Below the pieces are notes generated by a model, which was not told the DNA's origin, made no database searches, and was given only the letters and a program-made list of their open reading frames with translations. Shown here in pieces: positions 25,901-38,700 of a stretch of DNA of 64,000 nucleotides; within the stretch, counting starts at the first letter, position 1, and each line of letters begins with the position of its first letter. A program made the position numbers and the translations under genes. Source of the stretch: Nemopilema nomurai (Eukaryota; Cnidaria; Scyphozoa; Rhizostomeae; Rhizostomatidae); NCBI GenBank assembly GCA_003864495.1, contig ML133401.1:434001-498000 (forward strand). Reading direction: 5' to 3'.

Positions 25901-28900
25901 AGTGTGTTTGTTTTCATAAAGTCTTAACTTTCGTTACTTTCTTGTTCTGCTGTAGACCTAGATATAGTTCAGACCAGTAAGGAACATTCAATTACACGTT
26001 ATCAATTGTGATGACATTTTTAACTTTGATTATGACTTTGCTGATACTAGGTGAGCGGGGAATCACAGGTGTTCAAACATGGTGGATCATCGCCCGAGAC
26101 ATTCATGATGATGGTGCAGGGAAACAACAAAAAGGTTTCATACTGCCGTTTATTCCTCTTTCATTTCTTCATTGCTGCAAAATATTTTGATGTTTGCTAT
26201 TCACGTTTTTGCATTATCATAATTTTTTTATTTTCTTTGTGGACTTTTTGTAGATCAAGCTTTGTATTGCTGGCTGCGACTGGTCGAGCGATTTCTCCGT
26301 CGACACCATTGGCAGTGATGGGTCGGTGAAGTCAGTTGGCAAACACGGAAAAACATACGAGGTGCTGCTTACTATTCAATATAGATAAATAAAACGATAG
26401 AATAAATTAATATAGAAGGGCATTCTTATAGATAGTCTTGGCATGTCTGCCTTCATTGCCTATTTTTAGAAAATTTTCCCTTATTTCTGTTTTGTGATGA
26501 TAGACATTTGGTTTCATAAGAAGAAGTTATAACTTTTTTAGTTTTTTAAGAAAATGTAGTTGATAGTTGAATTTTTTCCCTTAACCGGGTTGTCGTCTTT
26601 CTTCAAAGCTTATCCGAACCCAGTCGCTTGTTATCATCTAAGTAGGCAGTAGGTTTCATATACTTTCCAGTCAGCAGTCAAAGGCACTAAAAACATGCTC
26701 AGTGTCAAATGCAGGCCAGCTGGAGTGCCTCTGCTGCATTTATTCACGACTACCGGGCTTTTTGGGCTCTGACACGAAAAGCAGAATCTACATTTGAAGT
26801 AGTCTGTATTGATCCACCGTTTGTTGTGACTTGTGTTCTATTTCTAGATTGGAGTTGGTATCAGCCTGTCCTACTTCAGTTTAACCAAAATCGTCACGCT
26901 GACGCCGCTGCACATGCTGACGAACCATACCGAGGTAGACGCGCTTGCATGGAGCCTCGTTTTCGAATCGCTTTCTTTGCGCGTTTTATATTGAAAATGA
27001 TTTTTGTTCTATTCGAGATTTTGACTGATGGTCAATTTGCGATTCTTTCTTCCAGCATTTGATCAGTTTAGCTGAGGCGGACGCCAAAGTTGCTGAGTTT
27101 CATGACATCAAGCCAGGCGAGGTGAATTCACTAGACATTCCCTGCATTTCAGCTGAATGTTGCCAATCTTAAATGGCCTAATTAGTTGAACGGATGTCTG
27201 GTAGTTGTTGCATTTTTGAATTTCAACGTTTTTTGTGGATGGTATTAGGTTGCGAACTGCAATATGCAAACTATCAAAAATGCTTGTGATCGTGAATCAA
27301 ACCAGTCCATAGATCAGAACGTTTTTCCATATGCCACTCAGTCACAACTTTCTGAAGAGTAGGAAGAGCTTCTTAAGGAAGTCTTTTGCGAATTCTTTCG
27401 CCCTTGTCCTTCTTCTCACAGTCATCTGCATTCATGAAACCCGAAACCAGATTATATGTCCTGCAATGCATTTTGTTTGTCACTCTTATTTCACAACCCT
27501 TTTCGCTTACTTTTCAGTCAGTTCCATTTTGGCCTTCGGCTCTTCCACCCACCAACCTATACATCAATGTTAACGGAAAAGAATCGATCCGGTTCAATCC
27601 GGTTCCTGTCACCACCCTTTTGCTTAAAATAAACAACGAGGTCAGTTACCTTGAGATGTCTCGTAATTTGTATGTATTCTTTCTCTTCTTAGGGAATAAT
27701 TTCAGGCCTACGCCTGTAATGTTGTTAATAAACCTTAATTATAGCTTACCACTCTCATATGTAGGGTTGTGAAGTTGTTTCTAAAATAGAACAGGTAATC
27801 AGTCTAGTGGTATGTATTGAAGCGATCCCTGACTTTGCTAGAAAATTTTTTTACCCAGTTGGACTTGCGTTGCAGTTGATGAAATTTCTGTTCCTGGTCT
27901 GTTGTCGAAAGTCTTCAATTCCAGGCTGGAATGCTTAGCATCCTGTAGACGCTTAGCTTAGACAAGCAACTGGGCTTTGAGAGTTACAGATCTGCCTATT
28001 AATGTGGCTGTGAGACTTTTCTTGATCAGAAACTCTGATCACAAAACGCATTCTTTCTACTGCAGATCAAGGAAACTAAAGAGTGCAGTTCTTCAATTTT
28101 AGATACAAAAGTAATTTTCTTAAAGTAATCTTCAAAAGATAAAAATAATTTAGTATTAGCAACAGAAAGAGAATTTCACCCCGCCCCGCCCAATTTTACG
28201 ATTTCAACTAGTGCGTGATTTCACTTTCAGATTGGTGGAGTATGTGTGAGTTTCCAAGAAAAGGACTCGGCTTCGATTCTGTCGTTCAGCCCCTATTTCG
28301 AGGGTGCTGCTCCAGTCCGCATCGAGAATTACTGCCCAAACATCAGCATGGTCAGTTATAAACAAAGGTTCGTGTTTCGCCGCTTTCTCCTGATTTGTCG
28401 ATCTCACATTTTCTATCATTACTTTACTTAACTGATTCTTAGTTCTTTTTCTGCTGTCCTTCTTTATATGCTAGTAGTTTCAACAAAGGTGTCAAGAGAC
28501 GCTTTCAATTAATTAGGCCTCTTGTTTTTTGTCATGCTGTCGAAGTGGATTCTTATATTGGACAAAAGACGCCATGACATCCAAAACAGAAAGCTTAGTG
28601 ATGACATCCTGACCTCGGCCTAACGCCATGTTTTTGCAATTGTCAATACTATAAAGTGACTGTATAAGTGTGTAGTAAGTCTCAAATACAGTAACGGTTT
28701 CACGGGTGATTGTCATATGCAGAGTTGTTTGTAATGCTGCTTGCTAACCTTGCAGTGACGCAGAGAAGACTTGGGTGCTGTGTTATGGTCAGTCGCTGTT
28801 GTACACTTGGGAAGACCCGATGAAGAGCCACGAATTGACATGCAGCTTCATCGAGCCAAAAAGCACGACAGAAACAATCTCACTTGATAAGGTGTGTCTT

Positions 28901-31900
28901 TGGTACTTGGCCAACCTCGATCCTAGTGCTCATAGCCAACCTCGATCCAGTGCTCATTGCCAACCTCGATCTAGTGCTCATTGGAAACCTCAATCTAGGG
29001 CTCATAGCCAACCTCGCTCTAGTGCTTTTTGCCAACCTCGATCTAGGGCACATAGCCAACCTCGGTCTAATGCTGATGGCCAACCTCTTTTCCATTCTAC
29101 ATGTTACCATTTTTTAGCTCATTATAGATTAAGCCATTCTTAGACCTGATAAGAATAGTGGTTTCAATTGCTTGCTTTGTTGAAGAAGCTACCTCAACAA
29201 CATACATTTTTACTACATGACATGGTAGATTAAAATAAAGTATAGCAAAGGTAAATAGATTGCTATGCTCTGAGATGTTTAAAGATAAGAAGATTTTATG
29301 CTGTACTGAAACAGGTTCCCTAGTTTCTGTCCTTGCTTGTTTCAGAACGGGTTTGGAAGAATGTCGGCTGACGATAAGCCGGTCTACTGGGTCAGTTTCC
29401 TCGATGGACTTCAAAGGGTGCTGCTCTTCACAGAAGACTTCAAACTGGCCTACAAAGCCAGCCAAGTAGGTCGTCTCCCCTGTCAGCGCGGTCTCGTTTT
29501 GAGGTTTTGTCTGCAAACGAGGTTTTTATCTAGAATGATATTTTAAGGAACCTGGCCTTGATTTAAGAATCTATAAACATATATGACCTAAAACTTAATC
29601 ACGGATTCTTCCCTTCTCATTTTCAATTGAGATCAAGCATAGTGTCAATGGGTCACCGGGTCAACAGGTCAACGGGTCAATAAACATTGGGCGGGAGCAT
29701 ATTTATTGCCTGCCTAGAATGTTTTTAACCTTTTTTTTAATCTAGGCGGAGTTTTCAAAAAAACCCTTTCCTCAAAGAATTTACTCAAACCTTGCTGAGC
29801 TCCATTTGGGACATCTTTATTCGTGACTCTAAATAGTAGGAATACAATGTTTGGCGAGTGCTCTTTCAGCTTTGATTGATTGATTTCCTGCACCTTAGGC
29901 ACATGCTTTGGGTTTTTTCCTTTATTACTATCTTCATCCATTTCTGATTAACTTTCAGGAACAGACGCTGCGCCCCACGCAGGACCTTTCAATCAACCTG
30001 CGTAGCATCGGGCTCTCATTGGTGGACGTAGACAAAAGACTCGACATTGCTTACGTCGGCATTCGAAAGTGCGTGCAACTCTCATATTTACGTCATTGCA
30101 ACTTATTTAAGTTTCAGCTGCTTGTTCGTCCTGGACATTGCTATTAAGACATTCTTCTCTTCCTCTTACCGGCTGGCAACTCCGTCATTTGGTCATGTTC
30201 TTTTGCTCAATAGCACTATTTCTAACATTTTGCAGGTTTACTCGTATCTACCTTCATCATGTCACTGCATTGTAAATACGAAAAAAAATCTTTAAAAGCA
30301 ATGTAAAGCCTGTATATATGTGTTTAAAGTAAATTATTCCTTAAGATATATATAATGTAATATTTTTTTATTTAAACAATTTTACGTTTGGGTGGGCTTG
30401 AATAAGCTTTTATTCTGGAGCTGTCTCCATCCCCCTTGATAATAAAGTCTCAATCAAATAAATAATACTAACAACATCAACCCGTCCATGTTTAAGAGGA
30501 GTTGCGAGTTTTTTGCAGGGTGCGAATGAGAACATTGCTGTAATTTTGTTTTGTCAGAGAATTCGGGTCCCCCTGCCCTGTCATTAGATGATTGAATTTA
30601 GCCTCGGACTCATCTTTGAACTGACCTTCAATCCAGTGCGTCGTAGACTTCACGCCTATGTTTCCATAGCATTGAAGAGAGTTTCAGCAGAAGTGTTGCT
30701 TATTTGGTTTCAGGAGCAGCGTGCACTGGGAAGAGCTGAGACACAAGAGATGGAAGTCGATGAGTACCAGGCTAAGCAACGCACTCGAGGTTGGTTACCA
30801 GAAAATCAGGAATCAGAAATCCATGTCACCTGATGCTGCAGGCAAAATAACAGTTAGTGACCTTGAGGTGCGTGAATGTTTCAGTTTTGTTCTAGTGATT
30901 GCCTGATCTGATTGTTTTGTTGCCAATGATTGCCTCAATTGATGTTAGGTTACCAATGATTGCAACGTTTGCTTTTATGGTATCAGTGATTGCCTGATCT
31001 AATTGTTGTGTTGCCAACGATTGCCTCAATTGATTTTATGGTACCAGTTTTTGGCTGTTGTAGGTTGATTTTGACAAAATGATTGTTACAAAACCGACAA
31101 AGATCAGGATTCGGCGAACGTACCACAGTGGTCTCTCTCTGCAGTACATTGTCTCTCCTAATCTTATGCAGATCCATGCCAAAATAAACTCGCTACAAGT
31201 AAGTATTCTCGCTACAAGTAAGTGGAGACTTGACTTACTTGACTTGACTTGATTTCACTGGTCTAAACCAAGATTGTTGCAATGGCCATGTGACCACAGC
31301 TCTAGATTTTGCATCCAATGTTGGCGATAACATGACAGCAGCTATATAATCATACTCTTTTGCTGGTCAGTTTGCTTTTATTATGTTGCCAGTGTTAGCA
31401 CAACCCAATGTCACTTTGTTCTGTTTCACGCAGATCGACAGCCATATTCCGGGATCTACGTTTCCCACCGTTTTGCACCCAGTGGAGCCTCCCAAGTCAA
31501 TCGCTGCAGAAAATGCACCGAAGCCCTTCTTTGAACTTAGTTTGACGACTAAGGTGGGCAAGAATCAATATGTCAATGAGATCAGGTGAGAGAAAGTCTC
31601 ATTCTGCAATTGTCATTAGCACCACTAAGTCGAAGGAGAAAGATCAAGCTAGAGAAAGAGATGTTAGTGATGTGGATAAGATTTTTGAGAAATAAAGCAA
31701 AAATCTTTGACGCTCCTTTTAGAGATTTCAATGGCTATTTGGCTATTCGTGAGCTGCTTTTTAACGCAACAGTTGTATAACACGCCTACTGTGCATGTGA
31801 TTTTCTGTTCTAATTAAGATATAATAAGGGAAACTCCAGATTCCGGTATATATAGGTGGAAGAATGCTTGGATCATATTGTATCCGAGAAAATGTTGTGT

Positions 31901-34900
31901 CTGTTTTATGCTGTGGACCTTCGCATAGAAAACAGTGTCCAATAGTACAACAACAGAATCTGATTGAACTATTGATGTCCTAAATGTTTGTATACTTTTC
32001 TGACGACCGGTGCTCAATTCTTTCAGCTATTTCAAAGTGCTTGTCCAAGAAATGGACGTGCGTGTGGATAAAGGGTTTCTAATGGCTCTGATCGATCTGT
32101 TCACGAATGCAGAAACTAGAGGATCAGAGGTGAGCAGCCTAATGTTTAGGAGTTGTTTATCGAACCATCCCGTGGTCTCAAAAAGCAGACAATGTCCAGT
32201 GCTGTTTCTTATGATTTTATGAAAATCACTTTGAGTTGGGTACTTATTTGACTATTACCACATATGGAATTTTAGTCAGTTATCCGCCATTTTATTTTGC
32301 TATTAATTTCATTTTCATAAAATGTTCAGACTTTAAGAATTTTTCTTCTTCTTTTTGTTCATAAAAGTCTCAAAATTTTTTGATAGATTGATCAGTACAA
32401 ATGGGATTTGGAGACAGCTCTCAGAGACCTGGCCGACAGCCCTGAATTTCAGGCAGCTCAGCAAGACACGAGATACTTCTTTGACTACCTACATCTTTCC
32501 CCCCTAAAGGTTTGCTACTCCATATCTTTCCTGCCTGTTTTGTAAAGCTATTTTCTGCTAGGAGACGGGCATGTCGTCGAACAACTAAACATTGACTTTC
32601 TTGAGTGACATAGATTCGCAAAATTGATAAAGTTTTATCAAGTCAAGTTTCAACCAATTCGTTAGGCTCATTTTTACTTTTTTGGATCCAGATTTGTTAG
32701 AGATAATCTAAAATATTTTTAGTTCTATGAGTCATTTTGTTATGTCAGGTACATAGATAGGATGATATTGTATGGGTCAGATTTTGTAAGACAACCAGGT
32801 ACATGCATAGAATATTTTCTTGTGTCATATTTCTGAGACCCTCTTGTAATCCTCTTTCTAGATTCATGTGAGCTTTTCAATGACGGGGGGACACGCTCTT
32901 CAGGAGGGCAATCAAAGCCAGGGTGCCCCAATAATCAACCTTTTGTTCCAAAGTGTTGGGGTTGCCTTTACGGAAGTGCAAGATGTCGAATTTCGGTAAG
33001 TCTGGAGAAAACGAACTCTAATATTTAGAGATCTGATGCAATCGGGTGCATTTTTTTACCAGAAGCCAGTAAGGAGATATGTTTAGACTATGGTTTGGGT
33101 GACCAACTATTTGAAGCATTTAGTTGATGGAGGAATTTGACTAGCTTCACATTGCGTAATAAAGAATGGGCGGTGTTCTATAGGAAGCTTTTCCTGCAAA
33201 CGTCTGTGCCATTTTCCCTTGCTTCTTTTTCAGCGAACATAATTTTCGAATTTGCTTTAGACGCTTTGTCTAGCCTGTTTTCCCTGTTTCCCCTGTGCTA
33301 TGTTGTGGGGTCACCTTTTCCTCCAGGCTGGCTTGCTTCGAAGTTGATTCTTCTCTACTGAGTCAACAGCAGTTGATGGACGTCGTATTGAAACACTACC
33401 AGCATCAGGTACACACTTCTCTCAGCCTCTGTTTGAGTACACTTCTCCCAGCCTCTGTTTGAGTACACTTCTCCCAGCCTCTGTTTGAGTACACTTCTCC
33501 CAGCCTCTGCGCCCAAGTGTCTTCAACAGAATGCACTTACTTGTCTCTAGGTTTTGTGACTTCCCTAGTCATCTTCTTTATATGATTTTTTGTTAATGAT
33601 AGCGTCGTGATTACGCTTACCGAATAACTTCTATGGAAAGGTTGAAAATGTACGACTTCTGTTGCAAGTCAATGCAACGTTGTACAGTAAAGTTTCTTAC
33701 TAAAAACTCGTAAGTTTCAAGCGACACCAGGACGTATTACCGAACGCTCTTTTTTGGTGCCACGTTTGACTACGTTCGACTCTCTATCTTGTTAGATTAT
33801 TTGATGAATTTACAATCTGAATCTGAATTATTGAATTGCATCCGTTGCTTTGTTAAAAAGTGAAGTGCTAAATCCGTGTCTTTCAGGCCATCAAACAATT
33901 GTACGTGCTTGTGTTTGGACTAGACGTGCTTGGAAACCCGTTTGGGCTCATTTCTGGTATCACGACGGGCGCCAAGAACTTCTTCTACGAGCCGTACCAG
34001 GTAATAAACCAACGTATCATGCATCTAAGAATTGTTTGTATAGGTTTGTGTTTTTCATTCTTATATAATCCTTGCAAGCAGAGACAGCTCTAGTATCTGC
34101 TGCACAATAGATAGGCAGTCTTTTTTGGGACTGGGCACTGAACATCACAACTTCTCGTAAACGATTCCCAGGCATCCTTTTATAAGCATAGCTCGAGGGC
34201 ATATGCCTTTACGTCTGGTAATTGCGTCTAAAGACGACTGTCCGTTGATTTAGGGCTTGATTCAAGGGCCGGAAGAATTCGCACAGGGTTTGGCACTGGG
34301 GGTAAAGAGTCTTGTCGGTGGCACTGTTGGTGAGTTCACGGTTTTTAGGCCTTTTTTGGTAGCTCAATAGCATTGTTGCTGCTGTCGTTGTTGCTGCTGT
34401 CGTTGTTGCTGCTGTTGGTTGCTGGAAACCCTAACATTGTGCTATGTGGTAATATCATTCCTGTTTGTTTTTAAATGCCTGTGTTCAAGGGTAGGGGTTC
34501 GGTGTGGCGAAAAATTCTAGATGTTGCTTGGCCAACATCAAGCCAGGCTAAGAAGTAGCTGTCAATGTGAACGAATATTGGACAAATGGGTGGTCATCCA
34601 GTGACATCTGACCTACTTCCCTTCTTTTAAAAGTTATGTATAGAATGAACAGCTTGAATTAGAATCCGAATCGCCATGAAACTTTCCTCTCATTGCTGTA
34701 TGCGTATTGAGCCTCTACCTTTCTCTTTCATTAAGGTGGCGCTGCAGGGGCTGTTTCTAGAATCACGGGCACAGTAGGCAAAGGACTCGCAGCTCTGACA
34801 CTTGATGATGAGTATCAACAGAAGCGAAGGCAGCAGATGAGCCAGAAGCCCACCAATTTGGGCCAAGGGCTGGCAAGAGGAGGAAAGAGCCTTGTTAAGG

Positions 34901-35715
34901 TCAGTATTTTCCTAACTTACAACTACTAAAGTTGAATGTACACTACGTATCATGAAGGTTTCCTCGTTTCGTTTAATTGTTTAATCGTTTAATAACAATA
35001 TCTATCAAAGCTTCTCTTAAAAACCGTTTCTTCCTTTCTTTTGATTTTTGAACTAGTTGACTTTTTCGTAACCTGGTTTTGATTTATTTCTCCTTGTATT
35101 AGGGAATTTTCTCTGGTGTTACCGGAATAGTGACAAAGCCGGTGGAAGGTAAATTGTGACTTTGTCAATTCAATTTTCGTTAATCTAAATGTCTAGATTT
35201 TGGTAAATCAACTGCAGCAAGTATTCAAAATGATTCGTCTCAAACCAGGATTCACTTTAGGCCTATTTACCCTACTTTTGTTCTGTGAATACGTTTCCAT
35301 GTATTACAGTCGTTGTGTTTTTTTCAGGGGCCAAAGCCGAAGGTGCTGCCGGTTTCTTCAAAGGCTTCGGGAAAGGGCTGATAGGGGTGGTGGCTAGGCC
35401 CACCGGAGGCCTGGTGGATATGGCCAGCAGCACGCTGGAAGGGCTGAAGAGGTAGGGCGGCCATTGGTTCCAATCGCTACGTTCAGTGTCATGTAGCAGT
35501 AAACTCTGTGCAGCGCAAAAATATAAAATTTCAAACAGGATCATATCCAGCAGCTGGAGGGATGAATGTCCATATGAATGGAAATTAGGTTCGCTGTCAG
35601 ATCAATGTTTGTTATTTGGCAGCCTCTGTCTGGATGATAGATGATGAAACGGCAGGTAGAGAATGACTTCTGTTCAATGCATTTCAGATGCACAAGAATC
35701 GATTGTTGATCACTG

Positions 35716-35751
<36 letters not shown>

Positions 35752-38700
35752 GTTAATCACCGATGATCAGCTGTATTACCACTATCTATTTCATTTAAAC
35801 AACCGAACGATCATTCATTCCGTTTTGTTGTGCCCTTTTGAAGCTCGCTTTGTAGTGGCAGCTTTTCTGGCTTTTCATAGAAACGTTACTCTTCTTTGAG
35901 AATCATAATTTCGTTCTATTATTCCACTTAGCACTGCTGGTGGGAGAAAACAAGTATCACGATTGAGAATTACCCGGGTTTTCCATGCAGACAAGGTGTG
36001 TTAATCGCAAGCACATTGATGATGTTCAATATGTAGCGGATAAAACTGTACATCTCTTTTTAAGGGACTTTTTTGAGTGGGGGGGGGGGGGGGGATTTCT
36101 AGAGCCCTTGCTATAGTTTGACGCACTGTGACAGCAACCAAAGAGACAATAGGTGTAACAATTTCCTTCTGAATAAACCCGTTGATATTCCCCTGCTCAG
36201 TATTGTCCTATAATGATTTTAATAGTATGGGCCTTAGTGAAGGAAAATTAAGGTTTCTGGCTGAGGAAACAGAAGGCGTGGTAAGGAGGAAGTATTGGCG
36301 GTGAACGTCTTAGTTATATGGAGTATATGATGAATGATGCTCTCATTTTTATCGTTCGCCAAATCAATTTGCCTTTGACGAAACAGCTGCGCCTGCATTT
36401 GGAAGTATGGCTGCCCGAAGTTGATTGACAAAGCCGGCAGTTGGTAGCCAGCCATCTTAATTAACATGATGGTTACCGGCATCTCTTAGGTGATTTTATT
36501 TAGTATTAAATATTCATATTCTAAACTAAGTTACTGTATGAAACTGTTTTTCCCATGGATTTCAAAGTCAAAACTTAATCTTTTAGGTTTTACGTCCGTA
36601 TATAGATTATGAGGCGCAAGGAAATAAAATATTGATGGTAAGTGATTATTAAATTAATCATTCAAAATGCACAAAGACTTCTATTAAATATAGTCTATGT
36701 TCGGTCTGCATGTAAGAGAAAACCATGCACGCCAGATCTAAACTAATTTGTCGTGGAGTACAACGTTTAGTGAAAGAAGTGCGCCTAAAATCGGAGCGCA
36801 ACTACAATAAGCGAAACTGTCGTAACTCGCAGTCTCGCTTTGTTTTTCGATGTTTCGTTAATGTCGTAAATGTCGTAAATATCGTAAGCAAAGAATACCA
36901 CAAATTTTTGTATCACAATGTTTATCTAAAGAAACATTGATGTTAACCAATTCCAAATCTTCTATTGAGCATAGACCCGAGGAGACCTTGACCTAAAAAT
37001 GTCGTTATCTGGTTCAGAAATAGTTGCTATTTAAGAAGACCATATTTTGAAGTGCTTACGAGCCTGTCTAATCTAAAGCCAGAAGCCAGATATAGTTTCG
37101 TATCTAACAATTGTTTGAATAGAAGTTTCTGGTTGAATTCTAGGAAGCGGAAAAGGGGAAGTTTTCCAAGACAGACTCCTATTTCGCTCATGCTGTTGTT
37201 GAGCAAAAAGCATATTTGTTTGTGACCGACAAGTAAGTCTATCTTTAAGTTGCTTGTACCACCCAAACACAAACATCCTTTTTCTTTTTTGCTTAGATTA
37301 TTATTAAAATAATGGGATTTGATCTAATGCACTATATTTAGTTCTTAATTTGTTATACACTGCTGGATGCTTAAAACGATTGAAAAGCTTGAAGCAACAA
37401 GCAACCGATTCGATCCAAGCGCGCACTGTCGAAGCTTTTACGACGATGTTTGGAGTTCTTTGTTTATTGCGCTTGGTTTGGCTTTGTATGCAACAGTTTT
37501 TGCACTCTAGAAAGGATCCCCTTCCCCAGTTGTGCTTCCACGAATGTTTAAAAAGGTCACCCGTATACCGTTTCCAAATGGCAGGAAAATATTAGAAAAT
37601 TTAGCGCCCTCGCCCACATTTACCTAGAAATACCTTTTCTGTTTTGAAAGCCAGTGCATCATTTAGGCGAGAGCAGACGTACAATCACTTCCAGGCAATC
37701 AGACAATCAGGCCTCAGTCTCGGGGCAATCGGGCAATCAGTTCCTATCAACAGGCAATCAGCTCCAATGTTTTCTTCTTCTTGTCTCTTTTCCACCTCCA
37801 TATTAAGTTCCAGTTACCTGCTCATCATTTGTGACTGTTGTTTCTAACAATGATGTTAAGGGTAATCACATTTTGCTTAAAAGCCCAAACTGTTTTGTCT
37901 ACTTTGTTCCAAAAACGATTTCTTTCTCAAAGGAAAGTTCTTCTGATCGGAAAAGGGGACCTACTTGATGACTGGGATTGCAAATGGCAGATTCCCTTCA
38001 CTTCTTTCAAAACGGATCCGAAGACGTCCGGAAAATCAGTGCTGTTCACCTTGCATTCATCAGTGAGTCAAATTGCACTAATTTTTTTATAGGTGACAGC
38101 ATTATCGTGTTGCCAAATATTTTATGAGTTGTAATAATGACAATGATTGGAGTCTTTATGCAGGATGTACACTTCAATGTTGGATACATTGCTATTGATG
38201 TGCATCCTGTCAATGGAAGTGCAATGATTGCAAAAAACTAATGCTGTTTACGCTTGGCCTGATTTTCAACCAGCCTCCGACCTTGCGTCTAATCCTACTT
38301 CTCTATGACATTACTGTGATATTCAAAACGAGCCTGTTTGTTTTTCTTTTAATTTAAGTTGTTTATATGACATGGCTACCTCAGTCAGAATCTCATTGCA
38401 TCTTTCCGTGTTCTTCATAAAAATATTACTTTATATTTTGTGCTTCCCATGGTTCCTTCAAAACTACCCAATACCTTTAACAGGCCTAGTTAACAGGACC
38501 CATGATCGGCGTCAAAGCCTTATTAAATTATCGCCAAGACTTTTCAAAATACCTCTAAGCTTTTAAGACAAAACGTAATGTTATTTACGCTTGATCACAT
38601 TTTTGTATCATCTTCTCAATTTAAAACGATTAAAATTCTCTAGTTTCAGACTTTATCAATTCAGACAAGATCCGCTCTTTATATATAATTTAAGTCACCA

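Larger units (their letters stand above)
20226..29465 (+). other. VPS13 exons 37-55: VAB (Vps13 adaptor binding) domain
   Basis: Exons: 20226-20306, 20598-20639, 20987-21130, 21436-21513, 21888-21980, 22346-22500, 23032-23137, 23704-23838, 24495-24584, 24899-25015, 25727-25822, 26051-26134, 26254-26361, 26848-26934, 27056-27121, 27518-27640, 28231-28367, 28756-28891, 29346-29465. The VAB domain recruits VPS13 to target membranes through adaptors and is built of six repeats, each with an invariant Asn. All six can be picked out: IYNMLGK (exons 37/38), VCNHFPMPL (42), LLHNYLPTD (44), WIVNKTGR (47), MLTNHTEH (50/51) and RIENYCPN (53). Exon 41 must start at 21888 (acceptor cgctag); the nearer ttgcag leads to a stop. 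Introns are nearly all phase 0. No lost repeat or frameshift is visible. Confidence 0.92.
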
